This document shows positions 1 to 11,480 of a stretch of DNA of 64,000 nt, piece by piece. The DNA comes from Ceriagrion tenellum (taxonomy: Eukaryota; Arthropoda; Insecta; Odonata; Coenagrionidae). The position numbers were made by a program, and so were the translations under genes. A model generated the notes under the pieces. The model saw nothing but the letters and a program-made list of their open reading frames with translations, did not search any database and was not told the origin of the DNA. Every line of letters begins with the position of its first letter. Position 1 is the first letter of the stretch. The stretch covers positions 21,012,965-21,076,964 of the forward strand of contig OY720642.1 in NCBI GenBank assembly GCA_963169105.1, written 5' to 3'.

Positions 1-3000
1 GAAATATAAAGACCCGTGCGTTGTTCAGCATTTCCTGCTTTTGGCATATTATTATTCATGAGGATCGGTAATAAATGATTCACAGGGAAATGCGGGTCGT
101 TATAAAATGTCCATCAAGAACAAAGACCCCTCGAATCTTTTTTTTTCTTCCAATATAAACGGAGGATTGCGAGTACGCTTCGTCACATATTTATGCACGC
201 GTTCAGCGGACATACACGAAATTCTTCTTTTTTATTCTCCCAGATATTTTTGTTTCGGAACTACAGTGCTTACAAGTTTGTTCTGGCAGGCAACATGCTT
301 CGGAAAATTCCAGTACTCGCGACCGAGAGGGATTCATTCTCCGCTCATGCAAAGAGCACGTGTAGATTACTCGCGAGGGTGGAAGGTTTTCCAGTAGCTC
401 TCCTTGTTCCGCACGCATAGGTGCTTTTACACTGCAGATGTGTACATTACGTAGGCGGTGTGTTGAAAGCGAGGCTGCGTTCAAAGCTCTAGCTCCCAGG
501 CCGATGGTGGAATGAGAAGCGTGAGAAGAACAAAAAATGGAAGAGCGACAAGAGGGCTAAACATGGGCGTCCACTAATCGCAAAATTTGACGCGCATATG
601 ACAAAAGGGCTTCAATCGCATTACAACTCGTCCATCCAGGCTAGCGTACAGCTGGGGCCGTCGTGTTGATGTTCAGCTCCACGAACTCCGATTCAATTTC
701 GGTGGCCCGCTGAAATCAACTCGGACGTGGTATTCCGTTGAGGCACCGTCTTTGGTTAACCTCGACTGCCTTCGGGATGGAGCGTCAAGATGACTTCATC
801 TTGTTAAGTGTTGGTGAGGGAAGACAAGCCTACGGAGAGTTATGCGATATAAAGGTGATTGATGAAACCCTGTGGCCTAGATACGTCTTGGGAAAACAAT
901 TGAACTTCCACAGAGCACCATGTACCCACTCATTGAGAGCATAACCCTAGAGAATATAATCGTTGAAAGATAGAGCTGAATACCATCCATCTTCTGAAAA
1001 TATTTGCGAAACGCAAGAATTCCACCACTTGCACATATCTAAACAATATAAATATTGAACTCATATTCTTTTCTGGCATTTACTTTAAAGAGTGACCAAA
1101 ATGAAAACCTCACGCTCGCCTTTATGTTTAAGGAAAGGACAAAGTTTTGCCCTTGATCCCTTGGACTTAACTTTGACCTAACCTATGCTCTACATTGACT
1201 AGTCCTCCAAACTAAAAGGCAAACGAGCTCAAATCATACAAGAGTCCGCTGAGAAAGTTTTTCCCCGAGGAATAAATTCTGAGTGAGAACTCTTGAAAGT
1301 CTCCCATAGACTCGAATTTTCCGTTTTCCCTTGCACGCTCGTGTCCTCAGACAGAATCTACTCTACCACTCACCATTCGATTCTCCTCTCGGATTCCGCG
1401 GAAGTCTTTCATCCAACACCGGAAGTTATATTTTTTGAACATAACTAGTCACGCAAACATCCTCAAAATACCCTCAAATATTTACCATCGTTGATATAGG
1501 CAGATGATAACAAGGTCAATGCACGCCACCTCAGCTGCTACCGCACAAACTCTCACGTCTTGGAACATGAAGTTTTTCTGACCTTCACTCGCCGACTCAT
1601 CTCATCACCTCCAACACCATTTCCATGACCATCTTCACCTCGTATTTCGTTCACAGTATTTCATGCCTCTTTTTTAGGTTCAAAATGCTTACTATTGGGT
1701 GATATGTAACAGTCATGGCCTCATGCCCAAATATAGTGACTGTTAAAAATACATTTTTACTTCAGATTGAAACGATTCAATTAATAATCTCCAATGTCAA
1801 CATTTTCATTAACGAAATTCATAAATCAGCTGTGGTTTTCTCTGTTTTCTTATTAACATTGTTATATTCCTTATTATCTACTTTCTTTATACATTATAAA
1901 ATGGTAAAAAAGTGATCTATCCAATGATAAGCTTTCTAAGGCTCTTCACTAAGACGAAGTTATGTTTAGTAAAATGCTTGCCAACAAATGATGGAAAAGA
2001 AATTATGGCACCCTAACTCAAGGATTGAATAATATTTAGCCATATCATTCATTCGACTCATTAACTGATTTGGCCATGTTGAAATGCAATACTTCGTATG
2101 AAATTTCTTGCTGAAAACTCCTCAAATATCTGCCAATTTAGTCATTAATAGTAATCTCACGCACAATTGTCACAGTCTTGGGATAATTTAAATAACCATA
2201 TCAGAACTATGAAAATATTTCAGAGCTCTGACTAGGCCCAGCTCACATATTACGTATAAAGTTTTGACCCTTGAGTATTATAAAAAAAACATCGCATAAA
2301 AAGATGGGAATCATGGTGTTATAGAGAAGGCATCTGACACTATCTATGCGTGTCCATGCATGAGAGGTATGACGAGATGGCAACGAGGCAACGAAAGGTC
2401 ACCGTCATCGACTGCAATTAAAATAAGGTAATGCCGTGATAAGTTGGGAGCAAAACGTGAATGCGGACGCCTAAAAAAGGTCAAGGGTTCCTGGGTACTT
2501 GTGCAACTGGGAATGTGGAGATGCAGAGGCCGAGAGAGGGAGTGCATGAGTGAAAGAGAGAGAACGGTCTGCGACGCGAATGGGAGAATTTCGGAGGCTT
2601 ATCCACCTCCGCCTGGGGATAGCACAGTCCTGAGCTTAATTAGGCTGGCGTCTAACTGCAGCAGATCAGTAGATCAGATTTCAAAAATGTGCTTAGATGG
2701 CGTTTGAGCAAGTTAGAAGACACTTTTGTTGTGAGTTTTCAGCTGGACAGGGGCTATTCTTTGGGTTTGTTGGACACATAAAGGGGAGATTGTGGCTGCG
2801 CCAGAGGAATATACAAATAAAATACATCGAAGTTTGGTAAATTGGAGCATAAAATGTTAAATTAAACGTACGTCCGGGAGTAATACCAGCAGATAAACTT
2901 TAAACGTCCGCGCAAAGAACGAGGAATAAACCTGAGTGGGGAATGGATTACTTTTATAAATCCACGTATCATTGTAATCATCCAAAGTTAGGTTTTGATG

Positions 3001-4404
3001 AAACTTTTAACCACCATTGTACTGAGATGCAACTTTAGGATTTGAATTGCAAAAATCAGTTCTGCATTATGGTTGTAATCTCTTGGGATATCTTTGCCCG
3101 CTTTCTGCTTTTTGAGCCAATATAAATCGACCATTGCGAAAGATATCCCACAAAAAGTAGTAAAATATAACCATTATTTAAAGTCCTCACTAGGACTTCG
3201 GTTGTTAAACTGGCTAGCATTTACCTATATTAGTTCGCTTTCGTTTTCATGCCGTCTACGATTCACCAAAAACTTTAGCGATCTATGAGTTCAATACTAC
3301 CTGACACTGGTGTTTTACATGATTACCATCCATCTTTTAAAGAGCTGGTATGTGATAACCATAATAGCCATATATATTTTTAATTTCACATGATTCTCAG
3401 TCAATGCTTCTATTAACGCAGAGTAATTTTTGTATTTACTCTTAAAACCTGCTCCCAAACGTGGTCGTAGCCGAAAGGACCGTGCCTCTATCAATTTTTC
3501 GGAAGACAAAGGTGAAGTTTTCTCACTGGATTTCACTGGTGTAATTTTTTACACTGGTGCATTATGAGAAGAGAACATAATACATTTTATTCAAAATTCT
3601 AAAATAAAGCTTCCTTTAAAAAAATCTATTATTACTTGGACCAAATAAAAATAAACATGAGAAAAGCTTCAAAAACATTTCTTTGTTGTAGACGGTGACG
3701 AATTAACTGAAAAACTACTGCCTAATTCTTAAAATGCATCACACAAAAGAGCACTCCAATTTCAAAAACTTAAATGCATCTCCAATACAATGGCAAGCAA
3801 GTTCTTAAGTTTTGGTGCAGCGCTACGTATGACTGAGATATATGATGGAAACCTGAGGAAACTTTGAGGACTAATAAAGTGACTTTTACCAGTCTATACC
3901 TTAATAAAAGACGTGATGGATATTTCTTTGGAATATTTTGTCTAATAAATACACATTTTTAACACAAATAATTCATGGCCTTATAACTAGTTTCCTTCAT
4001 TCCCCCGCTGAAAACCAAGTAATATTCTTCTAACCCGTCGTTTACCCCTTCTCATCTGCCTCTTTGTTCGCAATAAAGAGAAACCACGGTGTTCCAAAGT
4101 TTTGTACTTTCCTCCCATCGCCTCAAATTGGGATATATCCAAATTTGTTATTGAAACTGTTTCCTTTACTCTCTCTCCACAATCACCCACGCTTTGAGGT
4201 CAAAATAGAAGCCCACACACAATGCATTTCATTCAATTTCTTTCGTCGCAATTCTCTCTACCTTCACTCAATTGTTTACTATAATTCTCTTAACATTAAA
4301 TGATGCACGATTCGCGAGTTAATCTGTGATTTCTACCTAATTATTTTATACATTGAAAATGACTTTAAATAAAAATTTTATAATAAGATATTTAGTTCAA
4401 GATT
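1..4404. other. No recognised gene (flank before the LINE)
   Basis: This is AT-rich non-coding DNA by eye. All open frames here are under 100 codons, start or stop without splice-site support, and resemble no family I know. The first 700 bases are less AT-rich and contain scattered CpGs, and 2440-2620 is purine-rich on the + strand. I see no tRNA, no inverted-repeat element and no polyadenylated retrogene. It could be intergenic or part of a long intron of the minus-strand dpr gene whose exon lies near 55.2 kb. Confidence 0.6.
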
Positions 4405-4411
4405 ATGAATA
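4405..4411 (+). repeat. Possible left target-site duplication (ATGAATA)
   Basis: Seven bases immediately before the first codon of the open LINE frame match the seven bases at 7169-7175 after the TAGATG tail. A length of 7 is within the range for LINE insertions. The match is short, and the right copy shares ATG with the tail repeat, so chance is possible. Confidence 0.4.
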
Positions 4412-4412
4412 A

Positions 4413-7079
4413 AAGTCACAGCATACTCAGCCAGCATCAAGTGGCAACAATAGCGAAGTTTTCCCGCCAGGATATAAAAACTACAGACGCGATCGACGCG
4501 ATAGAACAGGTGGCGGAGTTTTTCTAGCGGTTAAATCACATTTACATAGCACCGCTCACGAAATAACCGACAATGTAATAGAAAGCGTATGGTGTACAAT
4601 TAAACAACAAAACAATAGGAGAATACATGTTTGCTCTTTTTATAGACCTCCAAACTCCGAAGTAGATACTATTTACCAATTAGAAAATCAAATATCCGCA
4701 TTTACTTTGAGAGATAGTAAAAGTGTAATAATTATTGGGGGAGATTTTAATCTCCCATGTATAAATTGGGATTCTTACACGGTAAAACCGAATTCGAGGA
4801 ATAGAAGAATCAGTGAGATCTTACTCAACGTACTCTCAAATCACTCGCTATCCCAAGTAGTCGACAAGCCTACGAGAGGTAATAAAATATTAGACCTTTT
4901 AGCAGTAAGCCATCCTAAGTTGATAAAACATATCAATGTTCTCGACGGTATAAGTGATCACAGAGCAATTCTTGCAACCTTAAAGACAGAAGTGGAGTCA
5001 GCCGAAAAACCAAAACGCAATACTTATTTATTTGATAAATGTAACTTCATTAAATTTGGCGAGATGCTTAATGATTCATACACGGACTACGTAGCTAAAA
5101 CAGAGGATAAAAGCACCGATGTGTCATGGAAATACTTTTTAGAAATCTTACGCCAAGGAATCAATGAACACATTCCGCAAAAACTGAAAAGTGATAGCAA
5201 AGAACCTCGTTGGTACAATAACGATGTTAGGAGAGACCTTAGGAAACAGAGAAAACTGTACAACATGTTCAAAAAAACCATTACGTTTGATGAAAAATCG
5301 AAGGAACTAGAAGCAAAAGAGAGTTACCTTGCGCAACGCTCAAAAACCAAGAAAACATTGCGTGCTGCACTGCGAAATTTCAAGAAAAAAATACTTGGAA
5401 AATTACTCGAAGAAAATCCAAAATCTTTTTGGTCATATGCGAGAGAACTTCAGGGAAAATCTTCTACCGTAGATTCGTTATTTGATAAAGATGGTAAACT
5501 TGTCACAGAAAATATTGATAAAGCTAATGTGTTAAACTCCCACTTTGAAAGTGTTTACACTACAGACGACACTGCGTGTAATTTAGACATTCCAAACATT
5601 GAGAAACCGATGAAAGAAATAACAATTCAGCGCGATGGGATAACTAAACAGCTACAATCGATAAAAAGTAATAAATCTCCGGGTCCGGAGGGAATACCCG
5701 CGCGCATCCTCAAGGAGTTAGCACCACAGATCGCACCGTTCTTAGAGATAATATTCAATAAGTCATTATCTGAAGGAAAGATACCAATGGACTGGAAAAC
5801 TGCAAACGTTACACCGATATTTAAAAAGGGAAACAGACATGACCCAGGAAACTATCGACCAATATCATTAACATCGATTACAGGCAAGATTCTCGAACAT
5901 ATCGTTGTTAGCAATATCATGACTTTTCTGGACAGTCGAAACCTCCTGCATAATTGTCAGCATGGGTTCCGGAAAGGTAGATCATGCGAAACACAGCTCG
6001 CGCTCTTTCTTCACGACGTTCTCAAATCTGGTGAATCGAAAAAACAAGTTGACGCACTATTTCTAGACTTTAAGAAAGCTTTCGACACGGTACCTCACAG
6101 AAAACTATTATACAAATTACAGTCATGCGGGTTAAACGAACAAGTAGTAAACTGGATACGTGACTTTCTGAGTGATCGTAAGCAAAAAGTAGTTCTTGAC
6201 GGAATTAGCTCTGATATAGTTAAAGTGACATCAGGTGTCCCGCAAGGAAGCGTTATTGGCCCACTTTTGTTCATTATATATATAAACGACCTTTGCTCCC
6301 GAATTAGCAGTAAAATACGTTTATTTGCCGACGACGCTGTCATATACCGCGAAATTAGTGATCAATCTGACTTTGAAATTCTGTCATCGGACTTAAACAA
6401 CGTTCATGCGTGGAGCAAAGAGTGGGGACTAGAACTTAATCTGAGCAAATGCACGGCGGTGCATTTCTTGCGTAGGTCGTCCAACTATCCCCATGTATAT
6501 GTTGTGGATGGCGTTAGCATAAATGCGACAGATGAAGTGAAATACCTGGGAGTTACGATAACTTCAAACCTATCGTGGGGGACACATATAAGAAATATTT
6601 GTGGCAGAGCCCTGAAGAAGTTAGGATTTGTCAAGCGTGTTGTGGGAAGATCATCGGATGATAAAGTGAAAGAGAGGTGCTATTTCGCACTCGTCCGGCC
6701 ACACCTTGAATATGCAGCGAGCATATGGGATCCGGCGGAGAAAGACCTAGTCCATGAACTTGATAAAATACAAAGGAAAGCTGCGCGATTCGTGAAAAAC
6801 TGCTACGGCCGTACAGAAAGCGTTACACAGATTTTGAAAGATTTAGGGTGGGAGCAGCTAGAGACTCGGAGGCTACGCGCTAGGCTTAGATTGCTTGAGC
6901 AATTGAGAATGAATATCTTTCAGAGCGACACGGAGAACATCATATTAGAACCACATTATATTTCCAGGTCCGACAGAATCGATAAATTAAGGGAGATATT
7001 TTGCCGAACGGATAGGTATGGGAATTCGTTTTTCCCCCGAACAATAAGGACTTTAATAAATGCTAGGCGGAACTTTTGA
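4413..7079 (+). CDS. LINE ORF2: endonuclease (partial) + reverse transcriptase
   Basis: This frame encodes about 888 codons from 4413 to the TGA at 7077-7079. It has no natural start, because the in-frame codon just before it is TAA at 4410 and homology is already under way by about 4443. The first obvious initiator-like codon is TTG at 4707. The protein would nick DNA and prime reverse transcription of its own RNA. Numbering from 4413, the endonuclease core GGDFNLP is near residue 110 and the SDHR motif near 181. The RT motifs are PIFKKG and NYRPISLTS, then QHGFRKGRSCETQL, the motif A aspartate in LDFKKAFD (near 552), SGVPQGSVIGPLLF, and FADD at 638-641. The C terminus has QRKAARFVKN and FFPRTI. 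All RT catalytic aspartates are present and there is no internal stop, so the copy looks fairly young. The N-terminal endonuclease catalytic residues are missing, so it should not be autonomous. Confidence 0.9.
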   Translation, partial: KSQHTQPASSGNNSEVFPPGYKNYRRDRRDRTGGGVFLAVKSHLHSTAHEITDNVIESVWCTIKQQNNRRIHVCSFYRPPNSEVDTIYQLENQISAFTLRDSKSVIIIGGDFNLPCINWDSYTVKPNSRNRRISEILLNVLSNHSLSQVVDKPTRGNKILDLLAVSHPKLIKHINVLDGISDHRAILATLKTEVESAEKPKRNTYLFDKCNFIKFGEMLNDSYTDYVAKTEDKSTDVSWKYFLEILRQGINEHIPQKLKSDSKEPRWYNNDVRRDLRKQRKLYNMFKKTITFDEKSKELEAKESYLAQRSKTKKTLRAALRNFKKKILGKLLEENPKSFWSYARELQGKSSTVDSLFDKDGKLVTENIDKANVLNSHFESVYTTDDTACNLDIPNIEKPMKEITIQRDGITKQLQSIKSNKSPGPEGIPARILKELAPQIAPFLEIIFNKSLSEGKIPMDWKTANVTPIFKKGNRHDPGNYRPISLTSITGKILEHIVVSNIMTFLDSRNLLHNCQHGFRKGRSCETQLALFLHDVLKSGESKKQVDALFLDFKKAFDTVPHRKLLYKLQSCGLNEQVVNWIRDFLSDRKQKVVLDGISSDIVKVTSGVPQGSVIGPLLFIIYINDLCSRISSKIRLFADDAVIYREISDQSDFEILSSDLNNVHAWSKEWGLELNLSKCTAVHFLRRSSNYPHVYVVDGVSINATDEVKYLGVTITSNLSWGTHIRNICGRALKKLGFVKRVVGRSSDDKVKERCYFALVRPHLEYAASIWDPAEKDLVHELDKIQRKAARFVKNCYGRTESVTQILKDLGWEQLETRRLRARLRLLEQLRMNIFQSDTENIILEPHYISRSDRIDKLREIFCRTDRYGNSFFPRTIRTLINARRNF

Positions 7080-7098
7080 TTTTTTTTTGTTGACGGCT

Positions 7099-7146
7099 GG
7101 TGTCCTAACACCCCCCGCCACACGCCTTTTGAGGCGGCTTGCGGGG
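7099..7146 (+). other. Two tandem stem-loops in the LINE 3' UTR
   Basis: GGTGT (7099-7103) pairs with ACACC (7108-7112) across a CCTA loop. Directly after, CCCCGC (7113-7118) pairs with GCGGGG (7141-7146), enclosing an inner GCC/GGC stem (7124-7126 with 7133-7135) and a TTTTGA loop. The structures lie 20 bases after the stop codon and just before the tail repeat. In related LINEs, structured RNA ends of this type are recognised by the element's own reverse transcriptase. That role here is inferred. Confidence 0.65.
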
Positions 7147-7150
7147 TAGT

Positions 7151-7171
7151 ATGTAGATGTAGATGTAGATG
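7151..7171 (+). repeat. LINE 3' tail, (TAGATG)n microsatellite
   Basis: About three and a half units of the hexamer TAGATG end the LINE. CR1/L2/Jockey-group elements often end in a short tandem repeat rather than poly(A). The repeat marks the 3' boundary of the insertion and runs into the possible right target-site copy. Confidence 0.8.
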
Positions 7172-7175
7172 AATA

Positions 7176-10100
7176 TGGCGCCAAAGACATTCTGGGAAAA
7201 GATTGCGTAGAGAATAGCTACCCGAGCGGGTAAGGAGTCCATACCGTGGAAAAGTAAAAGTTTTAATTCGTACAACATAGGATTTTTAAAAATTCTTGAA
7301 TTAAGGAATACAAATATTTATTTATTTCGTGAGATTGCATGCAAGAGTCTAGCAGAGCTGTTATACCGAATCAGCTGCATTAACCCATCGGATAGAAAGA
7401 GGCATTAAAAACAAAAAAATATATCGTGCTGAAAAGTTAAGTTATGAAAAATTTGCACTGAAAGGCATAAGTTGCCAGTCAGAGGTCTCGGAAATCTGGT
7501 TAAATAAAACATTATTCAGGAATATCAGGAAAAAAACCACAGAATAAAAATTTAAAGAACGTCAAAAAATCTTAGATTTGAGTAATGAAATACGATTAAA
7601 CACTCGATAAAGGTGTGGACCAATGGCAACACCAATACATGAGGCAATATAAGGAATGAAAGACGGAAAGTTGAATACATTAACGAATAAATCAAAAGTA
7701 ACCAAGGAAGAATTGTAGGCAATTTGCATCAGATGGCTGATCCCTTGGATTATACTTACCCTTGAAATAAATACACAAATAAATAAGGAGGAAATTGATA
7801 TCAGTCTATAAATAGCTAAGTATTCAAATTAAAACTTCCAAAGAATCCGTGCAGAGAGGTTTGATAAGCTCAGTAAAAATGAATTTACTGGGAAGACAAT
7901 TAAAGTCACTCTATACGAAATAAATGTCACCAAGAAAAAATTAGATTTGGAGAAAGTCTATTTATTAACTTGAATCTTTACTGGATTGCTGACATTTCAT
8001 ATTGTATTAAACCAGTAGCTGCTCGAAATAAAATTTAATGATTAACGTTATACTAGCAATCAGTCGGTCCAATGCACATCTAAGTGATGCTTAGATGTGG
8101 TAAGTAATGGTATGTTTAAATTGTATTCTTACTGTGCAATGTACCAATGTATGTATATAAAAAGGGAAAATTTCATTAATAAATTATGAATGAATGAATG
8201 CTTCGAAATTCTCTGTCGCTTCACTTCCCAGTGTAAGTAATTCAGTCTTTATCAGTTTTTCTTCGTGCCTTGTCTCCACAAAATTTTGCCTCATTGAATG
8301 AGGCTTTTTATAAAGGATTCCAATGCGTTAGTTTCCCCCACCCCTTATCTTTTATCTGCTACTTTTGTGCTTACCTTCAGTCTTGTTGAACAATGAAAAA
8401 CTCATTACTCTCTCTTGCCTACACTATGTACACTAGCGACTTTGCACAGCAAGAGTATCTCACATACAATCTATAAGTGACAAGATTATATATTGAGAAA
8501 TTTTAACAAAATCCCGATTCCGAAAATATATGACTGTATTCAGGCCTTACTACTATTGCATTTAAGCATAATTTGTGAGGCATTCAACAATGTTTTGTGA
8601 GGGAGGACTGCATTAAATTGTACGTTGATCCTGAATGCTACCCATAATTGCTGTTTGGTAGTTAACAAAATTCCGATAGATAAGCTTTTGACGGTCCAGC
8701 TACTAAATTCAAAACACGACATCAGGAAATATCACTCGAAATTACAAATTGAGTTGAGATTATGAATACCCTTTTCGACATTTACATCTTATCCAAATTT
8801 TAATAATGAAACAATTTAGTAATAGTGACTACAGACGCAATATGAATAATAGTATGAATATCACATTTATTATGTCTGGCCTACTTTCATCATATATACA
8901 TTAATTTAAAATACTCATAATTATTTTCGATCTTATTATTATCATCCCTTTTCGATTATCCATTACTCGTTTAAATCGATTATTTTAAAAAATATTCTAA
9001 TGTGAGGCAAATATAATAAAAATATTGACTTTATTCAATAGGTGAAAGTCACATTTCAGAGAATTCGTACATAATTCAGTTAAAACGTACAAAAAACCAC
9101 GAACTCTTTCATAGGAAAAAATTAGTTTCGAAACAGAATTTTGATATTTTTTATTATTCCAAAGATAATTTAAATATTTCACGCAAAATGTCTGGAATAT
9201 GCACCAAGAGTGGCTTTTTTAGAAAAAAATATTTAATGCAGCTGCATCCATATAGTTACGGCAACTTTACTGATAACATTTATATTATGCTTGGAAAAAT
9301 AAAATGCTCGTCGGAAATATAAAAATTTCCATTGGTTTTAGGAATAAAAAGATAGGCATGCAAATGACCGCGGTGTTATTTGAATACCTTATCAATGAAT
9401 GCAATTGCCTATCAAACTTTATGGTTACTATATAGTTATGGTATCGTTATGATAAATCACAATTGACTGCGGTTTAAACTATTCATCATGCGGTGACTAC
9501 AACCAATAGTACACTTACGTAATTCGGATTATGAATAGAGCCCCAGGATTTCAAATATTAATAACCAAAACGATCATTGTTCAATTAATAATATAGCGCT
9601 CTTAATAATGTAAAAAATAGAGAGCACATGCATGTAATCCGCGACGTGCAATGGTTCGGGGTCAGAGCAAGCATTTGATATGAAACCAGATTTGGCATGG
9701 TATATTTAAATTTTACTTGGTCGAGCCCCTTATCCTCTCGTAGCACACTGATAAAATCATCATCATGGTTTTTTATTGCGGTGGCTAATACAAAATATCT
9801 ATCCACTGTACGCGGTTAATAGAGGGAAGGGAAGAAATGTTATTATTCTATGCCATGAATTAATCAGACGTGGATACCAATACTTGGATTTTGTACTGAA
9901 CTCTTTTCTCAGTTGCACACAAGAGTTTGGGAATACAAATAATGTTATCCAAAGGCATGATACTTGGAGGAGGAACAAATCGGAGTAACTCTGCCAACTT
10001 CCAGTTTTATACCTCACATGCCCCGTATTCGCAGTCACTCGAGAGACAAATTTTCTTCACTAGCGGCTACTTCTCCTACGGTATTCCTTCTTAGATTGGT

Positions 10101-10779
10101 AAGAAGCAGGTTCTAAGGAGATAAATGGTGCCACTTCATGGCGGGACCTCGTATGGCCATCTCACCATCTTGCAGATACAATTAACTAATGCGGTGTCTT
10201 AATGTCCTAATGCGGTGTCTAACCAGCATCTTAACCAGCGTGTTCGTCATTGGAGAAAAAAATAGGTAAAAAACATATAGTATCCTATTTAATTTATGTA
10301 AAGAATTTCCAATTGTCGGGCATATATTGATAAGAATTAATATGCATGGTAAGAATTTCTCTCAGTAAAATAAAATGTATGAACAATATTAAGCGAACGA
10401 AAAAATAATTATTCCTGGTTTGTTACGCATTTTGGGGCTATAACTTTGTTAAAAATGCATAACTTGGAAATGAAAACTTTCATTGAACGAATCTTGGTGA
10501 AGAAATTGCCTTATTATTGTTAACTACATGCTTCATTAGCAAAAACAACTTCAAGTGGGAGTCCAAAATGCTAAAAATTGGCACTTTTGTTTTACTTAAC
10601 ACAGAATCGACCTAATATATTGCTCTGCAGTGAATTACTTGTCTTCAGTTTCCTCAACAACTGCCAAATTTTTGCTACCAGAAATAGTTTGCCAGATACA
10701 GAACCTTTGGGTAGGTATTTTGTCCGAGGGTGGACAAGACACTGCGCGCACCTACTACTTTGGGATAGAATCTTCTCCT
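7176..10779. other. No recognised gene
   Basis: AT-rich DNA without a convincing coding frame or splice-bounded exon. Around 8185-8200, an AATAAA-like stretch followed by three GAAT units resembles the 3' end of an old RTE/L2-type LINE or SINE, but no coding remnant was recognised upstream. At 10190-10240 a phrase containing AATGCGGTGTCT occurs twice within about 30 bases, a small local duplication. Confidence 0.5.
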
Positions 10780-11480
10780 AGGGCATTATTCACCGTCTAC
10801 TTGCCACTGTTTCAATCCCTATCGCCACATCGTCGCGAAGTTTCTCCTCCTGCCTCTTCATTCCTTATCTCCCGCTTCTGATTGCCGCAGCTGCTTCTCG
10901 CAACCTCCCCCGGAGATTCTCTTCGCTTAGACCCCATTTTCTTTCACTCTCCTGCAAAACTTCCAAGCGCTAAGCTCAAAGCCACACGCCCATCCTGCCC
11001 CCGCATTCTCCTCCCCCATCTTCTTCGTCTCGTGCACGGCTACTCCGCCGTCCCCTACTTTGCCTTCCGCCACCGCAACCCTCTACTTTCTCCGCTCCTC
11101 ACAAGCCTTCTCTTTCGGACCCCACCACCCGTTCCATTACCAAGACTCTTCTCCAACTCTCGAAAACTTATCTCCTCCTGTATTATTTTCACTTTCTATG
11201 CTTCTCTTTCACCAATTCTCTCCCCACTTTCCTGCCTCCATTGCATTCCTGCTTCCTCAATTACGCCTTATCTCCCAGCTCCTCCCCACTCTCATCCACC
11301 TTTTTTTACGCATCAATTTAAAGTTTCTGTTCTCGTCTTCTTCTTTCTTTCACTTTTTTCTCCCTGATTACCGATCGTCAAGTAAAGAGGCACGCGCGCT
11401 CATTATCACGTCCACCCCCCGCTACCTGTATCCTAGTTGCCAAGTTCCCCTGTTTATTCTTCTCCCAGAAAATTTCCTCT
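10780..11480 (+). other. Pyrimidine-rich island (C/T on + strand)
   Basis: This stretch of about 700 bases is dominated by C and T on the + strand, with many CTCC, TTCC and CCCC runs. Two overlapping frames of 161 and 142 codons are open here (starting at 10882 and 11060). The predicted peptides are rich in Ser, Pro, Leu and Phe with no domain. Stop codons need purines, so open frames are expected in such DNA by composition alone. I do not call a gene. Confidence 0.6.

Larger units (their letters stand above)
4412..7175 (+). mobile_element. 5'-truncated non-LTR retrotransposon (LINE), CR1/Jockey group
   Basis: The element carries the C-terminal part of an apurinic-like endonuclease, a complete reverse transcriptase and a family-typical C-terminal region in a single frame. 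A short 3' UTR with two stem-loops and a (TAGATG)n tail follow. No LTRs are present. The left end lacks the ORF1 region and the N-terminal part of the endonuclease, the usual result of incomplete reverse transcription. ATGAATA lies at 4405-4411 and again at 7169-7175 after the tail, which fits a short target-site duplication. The motifs FFPRTI near the C terminus and VPQGS and FADD in the RT place it in the CR1/Jockey/L2 assemblage. I cannot fix the clade without a tree. Confidence 0.9.

Noticed and set aside
5087..5281. Minus-strand frames inside the LINE (5087-5281 and 6095-6343).
   Set aside because: Shadows of the real + strand RT frame.
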